Below, one piece after another: positions 7,757-16,279 of a stretch of DNA of 64,000 bases. Origin of the DNA: Pseudonocardiaceae bacterium YIM PH 21723 (GTDB lineage: Bacteria > Actinomycetota > Actinomycetes > Mycobacteriales > Pseudonocardiaceae). Position 1 is the stretch's first letter. Each line of letters starts with the position of its first letter. The stretch is from positions 186,001-250,000 of the forward strand of contig QZFT01000023.1 in the NCBI GenBank assembly GCA_003600225.1. Direction: 5' to 3'. The notes beneath the pieces are model-generated. The model saw only the letters and a program-made list of their open reading frames with translations. It was not told the DNA's origin and ran no database searches. The position numbers and the translations under genes were made by a program.

Positions 7757-8947
7757 ATGTTCCCTGCCACCTGCGAAGACACCATCGGGCCGTACTACCC
7801 GTACTCGTTCACCGACACCGATCGGGATGACCTCACCGTGGTGCACCCCGGCGTGGTGCTGCGGCCGCAGGGCGAGGCCATCGAGCTCCGCGGCCGGGTG
7901 CTGGACATAGACGGGAAGCCGGCCCACGGGGTGCTGCTGGAGTTCTGGCAGGCCGACGCGCAGGGCAGCTACCGGGACTCGGCGGATCCGCACTTTCGCG
8001 GGCTGTCCCGGATCCATGCCCACGACGGCGAGTTCCGGCTGCGCACTATCAAACCGGGTGCCGAACCGGGCCGTGCGCCCTGCATCACCGTGACGCTGTT
8101 CTCCGACGGCTTCAGCCGCCTGGTCACCCAGTTCTTCCTGGAGGACACGGCCGATCCGGTGCTCGACTCGGTACCCGCGCACCGGCGAAACCTGTTGGTG
8201 CCGAAGCAGATCCGGCCCGGGGTGTACACGGTGGACATCGTGTTGTCCGGAAAGGACGAGACGCCGTTCTTCGAGGACCTGCACGAGACCCCGCGGGTCC
8301 ACGGCATCGGGCCCACCGACCGCACCTCGGAGCAGCGCACGCCCCGGGAGCGGCTGCTGCCCATCCCGGCCGTCGGCCTGGCCGGCTTCACCCCGCTGCA
8401 CACCGAACTGCCCGCGTTGCGCGCCGGGGAGAACGACCTGACCCGGCTGTCGGCGGGCAGGCAACGTGCGGCCGGTGAGGCCATCGAGATCATCGGCTCG
8501 GTGCGAGACGCCGCCGGGAAGCCGCAAGCCGGCGTGCTGGTCGAGGTGTGGAACGCGAACAGCTTCGGCCGGTACGCGCACGTCGCGGACGACCACGACT
8601 ATCCCCTCGATCCGCTGTTCCTCGGCGAGGGCCGCGGGATCACCGGACTGGACGGCGGATTCCGGTTCTGGACGGTCATGCCCGGCCACTACATCGCCCG
8701 GCCGGACATCAATCGCTGGCGCCCGGCGCACATCCACTTCTCGGTGCGCGGTGGCGGCAGCAGGTTGATCACCCAGATGTACTTCGACGGGGACCCCTAC
8801 AACGACACCGATCCGATGCGCGTGCTGATGGGCGCCGACTTCGTCCGGCAGATCGGGGTGCCCAGCCTGCCGTCCAGCCAGGAGGTGTCCCGCGCGTTCC
8901 GCTTCGACATCGTGCTGGGCCGCACCTACTTCGAACAGCCCGCGTGA
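7757..8947 (+). CDS. single-chain fused intradiol dioxygenase (protocatechuate 3,4-dioxygenase alpha plus beta-like)
   Basis: A 396-residue protein with two intradiol-dioxygenase domains in one chain. Residues 1-190 resemble the alpha subunit (PcaG: TIGPYYPYS, EFWQADAQG, LRTIKPG). Residues 195-396 resemble the beta subunit (PcaH) and carry the non-haem Fe(III) ligands: Tyr273 in GRYAH, Tyr312 in PGHYIA, and His325 and His327 in RPAHIHF. It would cleave a catecholic ring between the hydroxyls. In characterised enzymes alpha and beta are separate genes. No pcaB, pcaC or regulator lies nearby, so the substrate may not be protocatechuate. It has its own start 26 bp after a repeat hairpin. Confidence 0.85.
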   Translation: MFPATCEDTIGPYYPYSFTDTDRDDLTVVHPGVVLRPQGEAIELRGRVLDIDGKPAHGVLLEFWQADAQGSYRDSADPHFRGLSRIHAHDGEFRLRTIKPGAEPGRAPCITVTLFSDGFSRLVTQFFLEDTADPVLDSVPAHRRNLLVPKQIRPGVYTVDIVLSGKDETPFFEDLHETPRVHGIGPTDRTSEQRTPRERLLPIPAVGLAGFTPLHTELPALRAGENDLTRLSAGRQRAAGEAIEIIGSVRDAAGKPQAGVLVEVWNANSFGRYAHVADDHDYPLDPLFLGEGRGITGLDGGFRFWTVMPGHYIARPDINRWRPAHIHFSVRGGGSRLITQMYFDGDPYNDTDPMRVLMGADFVRQIGVPSLPSSQEVSRAFRFDIVLGRTYFEQPA

Positions 8948-8964
8948 AACAGCAGGACACAGAG

Positions 8965-9117
8965 TCCCGAACTTGACGATGTTCGGAACCAAGCTCGGCA
9001 GACGATCTTGCCTGAACGTGGCTTTCGGGCCGCCTGGCTGGATGAAACCACATCCAACGGTCCCGAACTTGACGATGTCCGGAAGCGTTCCTCCCCCGAA
9101 CATCGCCAACTTCGGAG
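8965..9117. repeat. dispersed inverted repeat cluster R2 (three half-units)
   Basis: Two direct half-units, starting TCCCGAACTTGACGATG at 8965-8988 and 9061-9082, and one inverted half-unit at 9096-9117 fill the gap between the dioxygenase and the convergent lectin gene. The second and third units form a hairpin. The 70 bp between the first two units show no coding signal. Confidence 0.8.
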
Positions 9118-9175
9118 GGCGCGGACAGCACTGAAGGGCACCTCCGATGCGGAGATGCCCTTCAGGGAGTTCGTC

Positions 9176-9724
9176 TTACGGGATGACCAGCGTCTGGCCA
9201 GGCTGGATCAGGTCCGGGTTGGAGATGCCGTTGGCGTCGGCGATCTTCTGGTAGGCGTTGCCGTCGCCGTAGAACTGCTGGGCGATCGCGGACAGGCTGT
9301 CACCGGGACGCACGGTGTAGCTCTGCTGCTCCGGAATAGCGGCACCGCCGCCACCGCCGCCGTTGCCACCCTGGTCGGCGCCCGCGACACGGGTGCCGGT
9401 CTCCCACAGGGTGCCCGCGTCGTCCTTGCACACGACAACGTTGCCATCGTTACCGACCACGACGTACGCGCCGTCGTTGCCGTTGGTGTTGGACGACCAC
9501 TTGGCGTCGTCACCGTCCGCGTAGACCACGAAGTTGCCGTCGCCCTGCATCTTGGCGGACTTGCCGGAGCCGTTGGTCTTGGACGACCAGATGGCGCTAC
9601 CGGAGTTCAGGTCCGCCAGCACCAGGTTGCCGTCGGGCTGCATGGCGAGCCGGAACCGACCGTTGTCCGACACGATGTTCTGGTCGTCGCGCAGTTCCTG
9701 GTTCGCGCGCAGAGTGTTCCCCAC
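9176..9724 (-). CDS. B-type lectin and LysM two-domain protein
   Basis: A 182-residue protein. Residues 1-110 form a monocot-mannose-binding (B_lectin) domain with three QxDGNxVxx-type sites (MQPDGNLVL, MQGDGNFVVY, GNDGNVVVC). A Gly-rich linker (GGNGGGGGG) leads to a C-terminal LysM domain (YTVRPGDSLSAIAQQFYG). The pair suggests binding to mannose-type sugars and to peptidoglycan. No signal peptide is visible, so export, if any, is non-classical or occurs on lysis. The GTG at 9724 follows GGAGG at 4 nt; a longer in-frame start at 9775 would add an unconvincing 17 residues. Monocistronic. Confidence 0.82.
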   Translation of the reverse strand: MGNTLRANQELRDDQNIVSDNGRFRLAMQPDGNLVLADLNSGSAIWSSKTNGSGKSAKMQGDGNFVVYADGDDAKWSSNTNGNDGAYVVVGNDGNVVVCKDDAGTLWETGTRVAGADQGGNGGGGGGAAIPEQQSYTVRPGDSLSAIAQQFYGDGNAYQKIADANGISNPDLIQPGQTLVIP

Positions 9725-9970
9725 TGCCCCTCCAAAGCTGATTTTTTGCTGGAATAGCTCGCAAAGAGCCGCCACCGAGGGCGGTCGAGCGAACCGTAAC
9801 CTTGATCGTTGCGGGTCGCTTGCCGAGGCTCACCACTCCCACGCCATAGGCCCAGCTCAACGAGGGTTTACCTTCACCCTTTCGGGGGTTTCCGGTTTAG
9901 CCTGCCACGCGATCACTCAGCGGGTGAATCCACGGATTTCACCGTGTCGTGGCGCACAGGACCACGCACC

Positions 9971-10867
9971 ATGGCGATCATGCGTGGATTGCGTCTGCTC
10001 CCCGTCGTCCTGACCGTGACCGCCGCCTTGCTCACCGCTCCGGTGGCGGGTGGTTCGGAGGATCAGCAGATCCTCGTCATGAAGATCGACAATTCCAAGG
10101 CGGCCCGGCCACAGACCGGAATCGCCGCCGCCGACCTGATGTACGTGGAGCCGGTGGAGGGCGGGCTGTCCCGGCTGATGGCGGTGTACTGGACGAACAC
10201 GCCGCAGGTGGTCGGCCCGGTGCGCAGTGCCCGCGAGTCGGACATCAACCTGCTCCAGCAGTTCGGCCGCCCGGCGCTGGGCTTCTCCGGCGGGGCGCCC
10301 GAGGTGCTGAACGCCTTGGGCCAGGCGGACATCAGCCTCGTCAACAAGGTCGCCGGCGGCTACGTCCGGCACGGCGACCGGCCCGCGCCGCACAATCTCT
10401 ACGCGGATCCGGCCAAGCTGCTGCAGGCGGCGGACGCCAATTCCCATCCGCCCGCCCTGGCCAGGGGCTCGGTGCGCCCGGACGGCGTCTCGACGGCGAG
10501 CTTCGACACCAAGGTCGCCGCCACGCCGATCACCGTGACCTGGGACGACACCAGGTCCCGCTGGATGATCGCGATGGACGGAGCACCGCTGCTGGACACC
10601 GCGGGCGGTCAGGCGAGCGCGGGCACGGTGATCGTGCAGCAGGTCCGGATCACCGACTCGGCGGTGCACGACGTCGCCGGGGTTCCGTCGCCGATCGCGG
10701 ACACCACCGGCGGCGGCAAGGCCACGGTGCTGCGCGACCGGATGCGCTTCGACGGCAACTGGACGTGGAACGCCGACCGGCGGATCACCGAGTTCAGCAC
10801 GGACGACCGGGAACCGATCCCGCTAGCCGAGAGCGGCCCCGTCTGGATCCTGCTGGCGAAGGCCTGA
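9971..10867 (+). CDS. DUF3048 (YerB-like) secreted protein
   Basis: A 298-residue exported protein with a signal peptide (MRGLRLLPVVLTVTAALLTAPVAGG) and the two DUF3048 domains. The N-terminal domain has KIDNSKAARPQTGIAAADL, VEGGLSRLMAVY and GPVRSARESDINLL. The C-terminal domain has the ITVTWD and WTWNADRRITEF strands. The family is widespread in Gram-positives; its biochemical role is unknown and it is thought to act in the envelope. The ATG at 9971 is used, and 9980 is an alternative. The 3' end overlaps the convergent MFS gene by 45 bp. Confidence 0.82.
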   Translation: MAIMRGLRLLPVVLTVTAALLTAPVAGGSEDQQILVMKIDNSKAARPQTGIAAADLMYVEPVEGGLSRLMAVYWTNTPQVVGPVRSARESDINLLQQFGRPALGFSGGAPEVLNALGQADISLVNKVAGGYVRHGDRPAPHNLYADPAKLLQAADANSHPPALARGSVRPDGVSTASFDTKVAATPITVTWDDTRSRWMIAMDGAPLLDTAGGQASAGTVIVQQVRITDSAVHDVAGVPSPIADTTGGGKATVLRDRMRFDGNWTWNADRRITEFSTDDREPIPLAESGPVWILLAKA

Positions 10868-12250
10868 CAGCAGCGCCAGCACCACGATCGCCACCCCGAA
10901 CCCGGCCAGCATCCACCAGACGCCGAGCGCGGCATGGGTGAACTCCGCGCCGTGCGCGCCGACGGCGGAGCCGAGGATGGTGCCGGCGATCGCCACGCCG
11001 AGCGCGGCGCCGGTCTGCCGGCCGGAGGAGGCCAGTGAGGCGGCCAATCCGGCCATGGCCCTGGGCATTCCGGAGACCGCGGTGTTGGTGATCGGTGTGT
11101 TGATCATGCCTTGGAACAGGCCGATCAACAGATAGATGGCCAGAATCGCGGGCAGCGGCGTGGCCGGGCCGATGTACAGCGAGGCCACGCTGCCGACGAT
11201 CAACGCGGTGCCGGAGATCAGCAGGGGTAACAACGGTCCACGCGCGGCGACCATCCGCCCGCTGAGCTGCGCGGTCAACACGACCACCGCGCCCAGCGGC
11301 AGCAGACACAGACCACTTTCCAAGGGCGACAGTCCGCGTACGTCCTGCAGGTACTGGGTGTTGACGAACAGGAACGCGGCGAACGCGCCGAACCCGCACA
11401 TGGCCAGCAGGATCGCCGCACTGAACGGCAGGCTGCGGAACAGCCGCAGCTCCAGCAGCGGTTCGTCCCGCCGCGGCTCGTAGATCAGGATTCCGGCCAG
11501 CGCGAGTACCGAGGCCACCAGCAGGCCGATCACCAGCGGGGATCCCCAGCCGAGCCGGTGCGACTCGATGATCGCGTAGACCACTCCGCCGAGCAGCACG
11601 ACCATGAACAGCTGGCCGATCGGATCGGGCCGACGGGCATGCGGGGCACGGGATTCCGGCACGAACAACGCGGCGCCGATGATCGCGGTGAGCACGATCG
11701 GCACGTTGATCCAGAACACCGCCCGCCAGCCGAACGCGTCGACCAGCGCGCCGCCCACGATCGGGCCCAGGGCCAGGGCCAGCCCGGACATCGAGGCGAA
11801 CACGCCGATGGCCTTGGCTCGTTCCCGCGGATCGGTGAACGTGGTGGCGACGATGCCCATGGCCACCGGGTTGAGCATGGTGCCGCCGACGGCCTGCACC
11901 ACGCGGGCGGCGATCAGCAGGCCGATGGTCGGGGCGAGGCCGCACAGCAGTGAGCCGATGCCGAAGATGGTCAGCCCGATCTGGAAGACGCGGCGCCTGC
12001 CGACCCGGTCGGCGGTGGATCCGGCGAGGACCAGGAAGCCGGCCAGCACCAGGGTGTAGGCGTCGATCACCCACTGCAGGCCGGTCACCGTGGCGCCCAG
12101 ATCGGTGCGCATGGACGGCAGCGCGACGTTGACGATGGAAATGTCCATCACCACGACGACCAGGGACAGGCAGCAGATGGCGAGCACCTTCAGGCGCTGT
12201 CGTCTGGTCAGTTCACCGGCGGGGTTCTCGGTCAGCGGCAGGGTTGTCAC
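10823..12250 (-). CDS. MFS drug exporter, DHA2/EmrB-QacA type (14 TM)
   Basis: A 475-residue proton-coupled exporter. Hydrophobic segments begin at LKVLAICCLSLVVVVMDISIVNVALPSM, containing motif D1-type VMDISIVNVALP. Motif A (GSTADRVGRRR) and motif C-like GLALALGPIVGG are also seen. Length and segment count fit the 14-TM DHA2 family that exports antibiotics, dyes or lipids. The GTG start at 12250 appears leaderless: a MerR-type promoter with a 19-bp spacer ends 7 nt upstream. No regulator gene is adjacent, so induction must come from elsewhere in the genome. Confidence 0.9.
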   Translation of the reverse strand: MTTLPLTENPAGELTRRQRLKVLAICCLSLVVVVMDISIVNVALPSMRTDLGATVTGLQWVIDAYTLVLAGFLVLAGSTADRVGRRRVFQIGLTIFGIGSLLCGLAPTIGLLIAARVVQAVGGTMLNPVAMGIVATTFTDPRERAKAIGVFASMSGLALALGPIVGGALVDAFGWRAVFWINVPIVLTAIIGAALFVPESRAPHARRPDPIGQLFMVVLLGGVVYAIIESHRLGWGSPLVIGLLVASVLALAGILIYEPRRDEPLLELRLFRSLPFSAAILLAMCGFGAFAAFLFVNTQYLQDVRGLSPLESGLCLLPLGAVVVLTAQLSGRMVAARGPLLPLLISGTALIVGSVASLYIGPATPLPAILAIYLLIGLFQGMINTPITNTAVSGMPRAMAGLAASLASSGRQTGAALGVAIAGTILGSAVGAHGAEFTHAALGVWWMLAGFGVAIVVLALLSGLRQQDPDGAALG

Positions 12251-12256
12251 CGCTCA

Positions 12257-12287
12257 ACGGTAGACGCTGGAGCACGCTCCAGGTCAA
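12257..12287 (-). promoter_or_regulatory. MerR-type promoter/operator of the MFS exporter
   Basis: On the minus strand TTGACC (12287-12282) is followed by a 19-bp spacer and TACCGT (12262-12257). The spacer holds the palindrome CTGGAGC-GT-GCTCCAG. A long 19-bp spacer with a dyad between -35 and -10 is the signature of MerR-family activated promoters. The start codon lies at the expected transcription start, so the message is predicted to be leaderless. Confidence 0.7.
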
Positions 12288-12356
12288 GCGCTTTCCAGCA
12301 GGTGAGCACTGTGTGCTCTCATCTGTCTCTCATGCCGTCCTGTCAGGTTGGCGGCC

Positions 12357-13328
12357 ATGCGCAGAATGAATTCGATACTGGTGACAGCGATCATCACCGC
12401 ACTCCTCGGCGGTTGTGATTCGGCCACGCCGCACACTCCAGCGGCGAACTATCTGTATACCTCCATCGGGGAATTCGACGAGCAGGCGAAACCGCTGCTG
12501 GACCGGCCCGATATCCAGGGCGTCCAGGTCGTGGTCCCGTGGGCGATGCTGGAGCGGGAGCAGGACAAGTACGACTTCTCCGAGTTCGACCAGGTCGTCA
12601 AGTATGTCGAGTCGAAGCACAAGAAACTGTTCCTCCAGTTACAGGACCGCTTCTTCGAACCCCCGGCACGAGTGCCCACATACCTACTGAACGATCCGAA
12701 ATACGCGGGCGGGGTCGCCGAGCAGAAAAATGAGGACGGCCCGGTTCCCGGTCCACCCGGATCCGTCGCCGCACAGTGGAACAAGCACGTGCAGGATCGG
12801 TGGCAACGCCTGGTGACGGCCCTCGCGGGCAAATTCGACGGCCGGATCGAAGGCATCAATCTGCCGGAGAGCGCGGTATCCATCGATACTGACAAGGACA
12901 AGTCCGGTTTCACCTGTGCGAGGTATTTCGACGCGACCCTGGAGAACATGGCCTTCACCAAGAAGGCCTTCACCAAGAGCCACGTGGTGCAGTACATCAA
13001 TTTCTGGCCCTGTGACGACCAGGGTGGCGGCACGAAGAACCTGGAACGGTCCTTCGCCTTCGCCAAGGAGCACGGCGTCGGGGTCGGCGGTCCGGATCTG
13101 GTCCCTTACAACGAAGCCCACATGGACAACGGCTACAAGTTCTTCAACCGGGACAAGGGCAACTTCAGCCTGGTGGCGATCGCCGTCCAGGAACCCGACT
13201 TCGAATACACCAGCCCGAAGACGGGGCAAAAGTACTCAAAACAGGAATTCGTCGACTTCGCCAACGACTACATGGGCGCGAACATCATCTTCTGGGCACT
13301 CAATTCCCCGTGGCTGCACGAGAAATGA
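12357..13328 (+). CDS. lipoprotein with a TIM-barrel glycoside-hydrolase-like fold
   Basis: A 323-residue predicted lipoprotein: MRRMNSILVTAIITALLGGC has a lipobox LGGC with Cys20. The mature part has alternating strand/helix pattern and segments such as GVQVVVPWAMLEREQDKYDF, KLFLQLQDRF, GKFDGRIEGINLPE and IIFWALNSPWLH, like GH5/GH10-type (beta/alpha)8 hydrolases. Glu in NLPES and Glu in AVQEPD are at plausible acid/base and nucleophile positions. I cannot place it in a named GH family. A less GC-rich composition is seen than in its neighbours. The 3' end overlaps the convergent exonuclease-like gene by 29 bp. Confidence 0.7.
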   Translation: MRRMNSILVTAIITALLGGCDSATPHTPAANYLYTSIGEFDEQAKPLLDRPDIQGVQVVVPWAMLEREQDKYDFSEFDQVVKYVESKHKKLFLQLQDRFFEPPARVPTYLLNDPKYAGGVAEQKNEDGPVPGPPGSVAAQWNKHVQDRWQRLVTALAGKFDGRIEGINLPESAVSIDTDKDKSGFTCARYFDATLENMAFTKKAFTKSHVVQYINFWPCDDQGGGTKNLERSFAFAKEHGVGVGGPDLVPYNEAHMDNGYKFFNRDKGNFSLVAIAVQEPDFEYTSPKTGQKYSKQEFVDFANDYMGANIIFWALNSPWLHEK

Positions 13329-14199
13329 AGCCGGCCGCAATGCCCAGGTGGTCACTCCCCCTGGCCGGTAACGTGTCCGAGTAAACAGCGGTCAAGCCCC
13401 GGCTCAGCAGGTGATCGGGCCGGGTCACCGGAAACGCGGCGGGCCAGGTGAAGCCGAAGCCGGTACCCGCTTCCCGCTGCGCATTCCGGTAACCGGTGAA
13501 CAGGTCGAACGCCCGGTCGGTGCTCGCGGTGTTGAAGTCCCCCGCCACGAGCACCGGACCGGGTGGCTCGGCAGCCAGAAGCCCGGCCAGCGCCCGCAGA
13601 CCGGCATCCCGGTCCACGGTGGCGCCCGGCCTGGCAGATGGCAGGTGCACCACGTACACGGTGATCGCACCGCGCGGCGTGGTCACCGTGGCCCGCAGCG
13701 CCCGTGGCCAGCCCAGCCCGAGCTCCAGCGGCGTGCTGCCGGTGATGGGGAACCTGCTCCACAGCGCGACGGTGCCCTTGCGGACCTGATGGGGAAGATC
13801 CATGTCACAGCCTTCGGAACGACCGGTGAGTTCCTCCACCGCGATCAGATCGGCGCTGTCCCGACCCAGCTCCCGGAGCGCGCCGCACGGGTCCGGGTTG
13901 GCCGCGTCCAGGTTCTGGCTGATCACCCGCAGCTCCGCCGTCCCGGAACCCTGCTTCGGCCACACCATCGGACCGAACATGATCAGCCAGATGACCAGCG
14001 GGACCGCCAGCACCGCGAGCACCGGGCGCCGTCCGGGGAACAACGCCACGACGATCAGGACCAGGATGATCAGTCCGCTCCACAGTAGGACGCTGTCCAG
14101 CAGGGTGCCGATTCCTTCGGCGGGCACCAGCCGGTGCCCGGCCAGCAGAATGGCTACGGCCAGCGCGAACGCGCTCAGCCAACGTGATCCGCTACTCAT
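13300..14199 (-). CDS. membrane-anchored endonuclease/exonuclease/phosphatase family protein
   Basis: A 299-residue protein with three N-terminal TM segments (about 5-85) and an extracytoplasmic EEP domain. Signature strands are RVISQNLDAAN, LIAVEEL, VVHLPSARPG, VLVAGDFNTAS and the final SDHLGI, so Asn, Glu, Asp/Asn and Asp-His are in place. Members of this three-TM plus EEP layout hydrolyse phosphodiesters outside the cell; the substrate here is unknown. ATG at 14199 was chosen because TMs start at once. It is divergent from the two-component system with a 58-bp gap. Confidence 0.82.
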   Translation of the reverse strand: MSSGSRWLSAFALAVAILLAGHRLVPAEGIGTLLDSVLLWSGLIILVLIVVALFPGRRPVLAVLAVPLVIWLIMFGPMVWPKQGSGTAELRVISQNLDAANPDPCGALRELGRDSADLIAVEELTGRSEGCDMDLPHQVRKGTVALWSRFPITGSTPLELGLGWPRALRATVTTPRGAITVYVVHLPSARPGATVDRDAGLRALAGLLAAEPPGPVLVAGDFNTASTDRAFDLFTGYRNAQREAGTGFGFTWPAAFPVTRPDHLLSRGLTAVYSDTLPARGSDHLGIAAGFISRAATGN

Positions 14200-14257
14200 G
14201 ACACGAACGGTGACAGAGCCCGGTGAGAGCCGGATGAGAACACTAGGCTCGGTACGT

Positions 14258-14929
14258 ATGCGGGTGCTGGTGGCCGAGGACGATCCCCGGGTGCGGGACG
14301 CGGTCGTGCTCGCCCTGCGCACCGAGGGCCACACGGTCGAGGTCTGCGGCGACGGCGCCACCGCGCTGCGGCTGGTGCGGGACCTGCGGCCGGACGCGAT
14401 CGTGCTGGACGTGCAGATGCCCTTCCTGGACGGCCTCACCGTGTGCAGGCGGCTGCGAGCCGACGGCGATCGCACCCCGATCCTGATCCTGACCGCCCGG
14501 GACGCCCTCGCCGACCGGGTCGAGGGCCTGGATGCCGGAGCGGACGACTACCTGGTCAAGCCGTTCGAGCTGGACGAACTGCTGGCCAGGACGCGGGCGT
14601 TGCTGCGCCGGGCGTTCCCCGGGGAACCGGCCGTGCTGCGGTTCGCCGACCTGGTCATGCGGCCCGGCGAGGGACGCGTGTGGCGTGGCGAGGAGGCCAT
14701 CGAGCTGACCAGGACCGAGTTCGCGCTCCTGGAAGTGTTGCTGCGCAACGCGGAGCACACGGTCAGCACGGACACGCTCACCGACCGGGTGTGGGGGTAC
14801 GACTTCGAGCCGACGTCCAACGCGCTCGCCGTCTACATCCGGTACCTGCGTCGGAAACTGGAGGCGGACGAGCGACCGCGACTGATCCACACCGCGCGCG
14901 GTATCGGCTACCGGCTCGGCCGCTCATGA
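14258..14929 (+). CDS. OmpR/PhoB-family response regulator
   Basis: A 223-residue regulator: receiver domain (1-115) with acidic pocket EDD at 8-10, phospho-acceptor Asp51 in IVLDVQMP and Lys in YLVKPF; then a winged-helix DNA-binding domain (about 130-222) ending IHTARGIGYRLG. It is closest in pattern to TcrA/MprA types. The ATG at 14258 follows a region that may also hold the promoter. The stop overlaps the kinase start by 4 bp (ATGA), so the two are co-translated. Confidence 0.92.
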   Translation: MRVLVAEDDPRVRDAVVLALRTEGHTVEVCGDGATALRLVRDLRPDAIVLDVQMPFLDGLTVCRRLRADGDRTPILILTARDALADRVEGLDAGADDYLVKPFELDELLARTRALLRRAFPGEPAVLRFADLVMRPGEGRVWRGEEAIELTRTEFALLEVLLRNAEHTVSTDTLTDRVWGYDFEPTSNALAVYIRYLRRKLEADERPRLIHTARGIGYRLGRS

Positions 14930-16227
14930 CCGGCCCGTCCCTGCGCAGACGCATCGTCGTCACGTGCGCGCTGACCATCACGCTCGCGCTCGCCGGCATG
15001 GCGGCGGCGGCATTCCTCGTGGTGCGGCACGAGTTGTACCGCTCCCTCGATCTCGAACTCGGCAGGCAGGTCACCGCGGTACGGAGCGGTCATGGCTCCT
15101 CCGGCCAGTGCCAGTACCTGGTCGAAGCAGCCTGCGTGCAGACGCTCGACAGCTCCGGCACGGTGTTGTCCCCCGCCGATATCCGGCTGCCGATCGACGC
15201 CGGTGCCCGAGCGGTCGCGTCCGGGGCCCAAGCCACCTCGTCCGTCGACATCACCGTCGGCGCCTTCCGCTACCGGGTGCGCACCGAACCCCTGCGACCG
15301 GAGGGCGCGGTCCAGGTCGCGCTGCGTACCGACAAGATCGACGCAAGCCTGCATCGCCTCGCCCTGGCCCTCGGGCTGACGACCCTGATCGGCATGGCCA
15401 TCGCCATCGCCGCCGTTCTGGCGGCCGCCAGGGCCGGGTTGCGGCCGTTGTCCGCGTTGACCCGCACCGCGGAACAGGTCGCCGTCACCGCCAATCCCGA
15501 TCAGCGGATCGAGGTCAGCGGCCGCGATGAGATCGCCCGGCTCGGCCGCAGCTTCAACACCATGCTCGCCGCGCTCCGGTCGGCCATGGACGCCCAGCGC
15601 CGGTTCGTCGCGGACGCGTCGCACGAACTTCGGACGCCGCTCACCGCACTGCGCACCAACGTCGACCTGCTGGACCGGCTGTCCCCCGCCGACCGCGCGG
15701 CCACCATCACCACGCTGCGCGGTCAGGCGAGCGAACTGACCGGCCTGGTCACCGACCTGATCGAGCTGGCCCGCAGCGACGATCCGCAGGCACCGCCGGA
15801 CGAGTCGGAGCCGATCAACGTGGATCAGCTCGTGCACCGCTGTGTGCGGACCGCACAGCGGAGCTGGCCGGCCATCACCTTCGACACCGACCTGACGCCG
15901 ACCGAGTGGATCGGTGTGGCCCCTCGGCTGGCCCGGGCGATCAGCAACCTGCTGGACAACGCGGCCAAGTTCAGCCCAGCCGGATCCGCGGTGCGGATCA
16001 CCCTGCGGGGCGGGGAGTTGACCGTCCGCGACCATGGCCCGGGGATCCCGGCGGAGTCGTTGCCGCATGTGTTCGACCGGTTCTACCGGGCGGTGCAGGC
16101 GCGGGACTACCCGGGATCGGGGATCGGGCTGGCGATCGTGAAGCAGGTGGCGGACGCGATGGGTGCGACGGTGACCGTCGAGTCCCCAGCCACCGGCGGG
16201 ACGCTGGTCCGGTGGTCCCGAAGTTGA
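14926..16227 (+). CDS. membrane sensor histidine kinase partner of the upstream regulator
   Basis: A 433-residue kinase with two TMs (about 9-30 and 145-170), a short outer sensor loop of about 110 residues containing two Cys (GQCQYLVEAAC), and HAMP. The HisKA box is FVADASHELRTPLTALRTN; the HATPase has N box NLLDNAAKFSP, G1 DHGPGIP and G2 GSGIGLAIV. TcrY/MprB-like. The final codons CGA-AGT-TGA belong to a dispersed repeat (R3), so the protein ends in WSRS. The signal sensed is unknown; the paired Cys may form a disulfide. Confidence 0.92.
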   Translation: MTGPSLRRRIVVTCALTITLALAGMAAAAFLVVRHELYRSLDLELGRQVTAVRSGHGSSGQCQYLVEAACVQTLDSSGTVLSPADIRLPIDAGARAVASGAQATSSVDITVGAFRYRVRTEPLRPEGAVQVALRTDKIDASLHRLALALGLTTLIGMAIAIAAVLAAARAGLRPLSALTRTAEQVAVTANPDQRIEVSGRDEIARLGRSFNTMLAALRSAMDAQRRFVADASHELRTPLTALRTNVDLLDRLSPADRAATITTLRGQASELTGLVTDLIELARSDDPQAPPDESEPINVDQLVHRCVRTAQRSWPAITFDTDLTPTEWIGVAPRLARAISNLLDNAAKFSPAGSAVRITLRGGELTVRDHGPGIPAESLPHVFDRFYRAVQARDYPGSGIGLAIVKQVADAMGATVTVESPATGGTLVRWSRS

Positions 16228-16274
16228 CGATGTTCGGGGCTCGTTCCTCGCCGCGAACATCGTCGACTTCGGAG
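16216..16274. repeat. dispersed inverted repeat copy R3, overlapping the kinase stop codon
   Basis: TCCCGAAGTTGACGATGTTC (16216-16235) is mirrored by GCGAACATCGTCGACTTCGGA (16253-16273) across a loop containing CTCGTTCCTCG. The kinase stop TGA (16225-16227) is inside the first arm. The ABC transporter gene ends just after, at 16280. It is a likely bidirectional terminator. Confidence 0.85.
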
Positions 16275-16279
16275 CGCGA

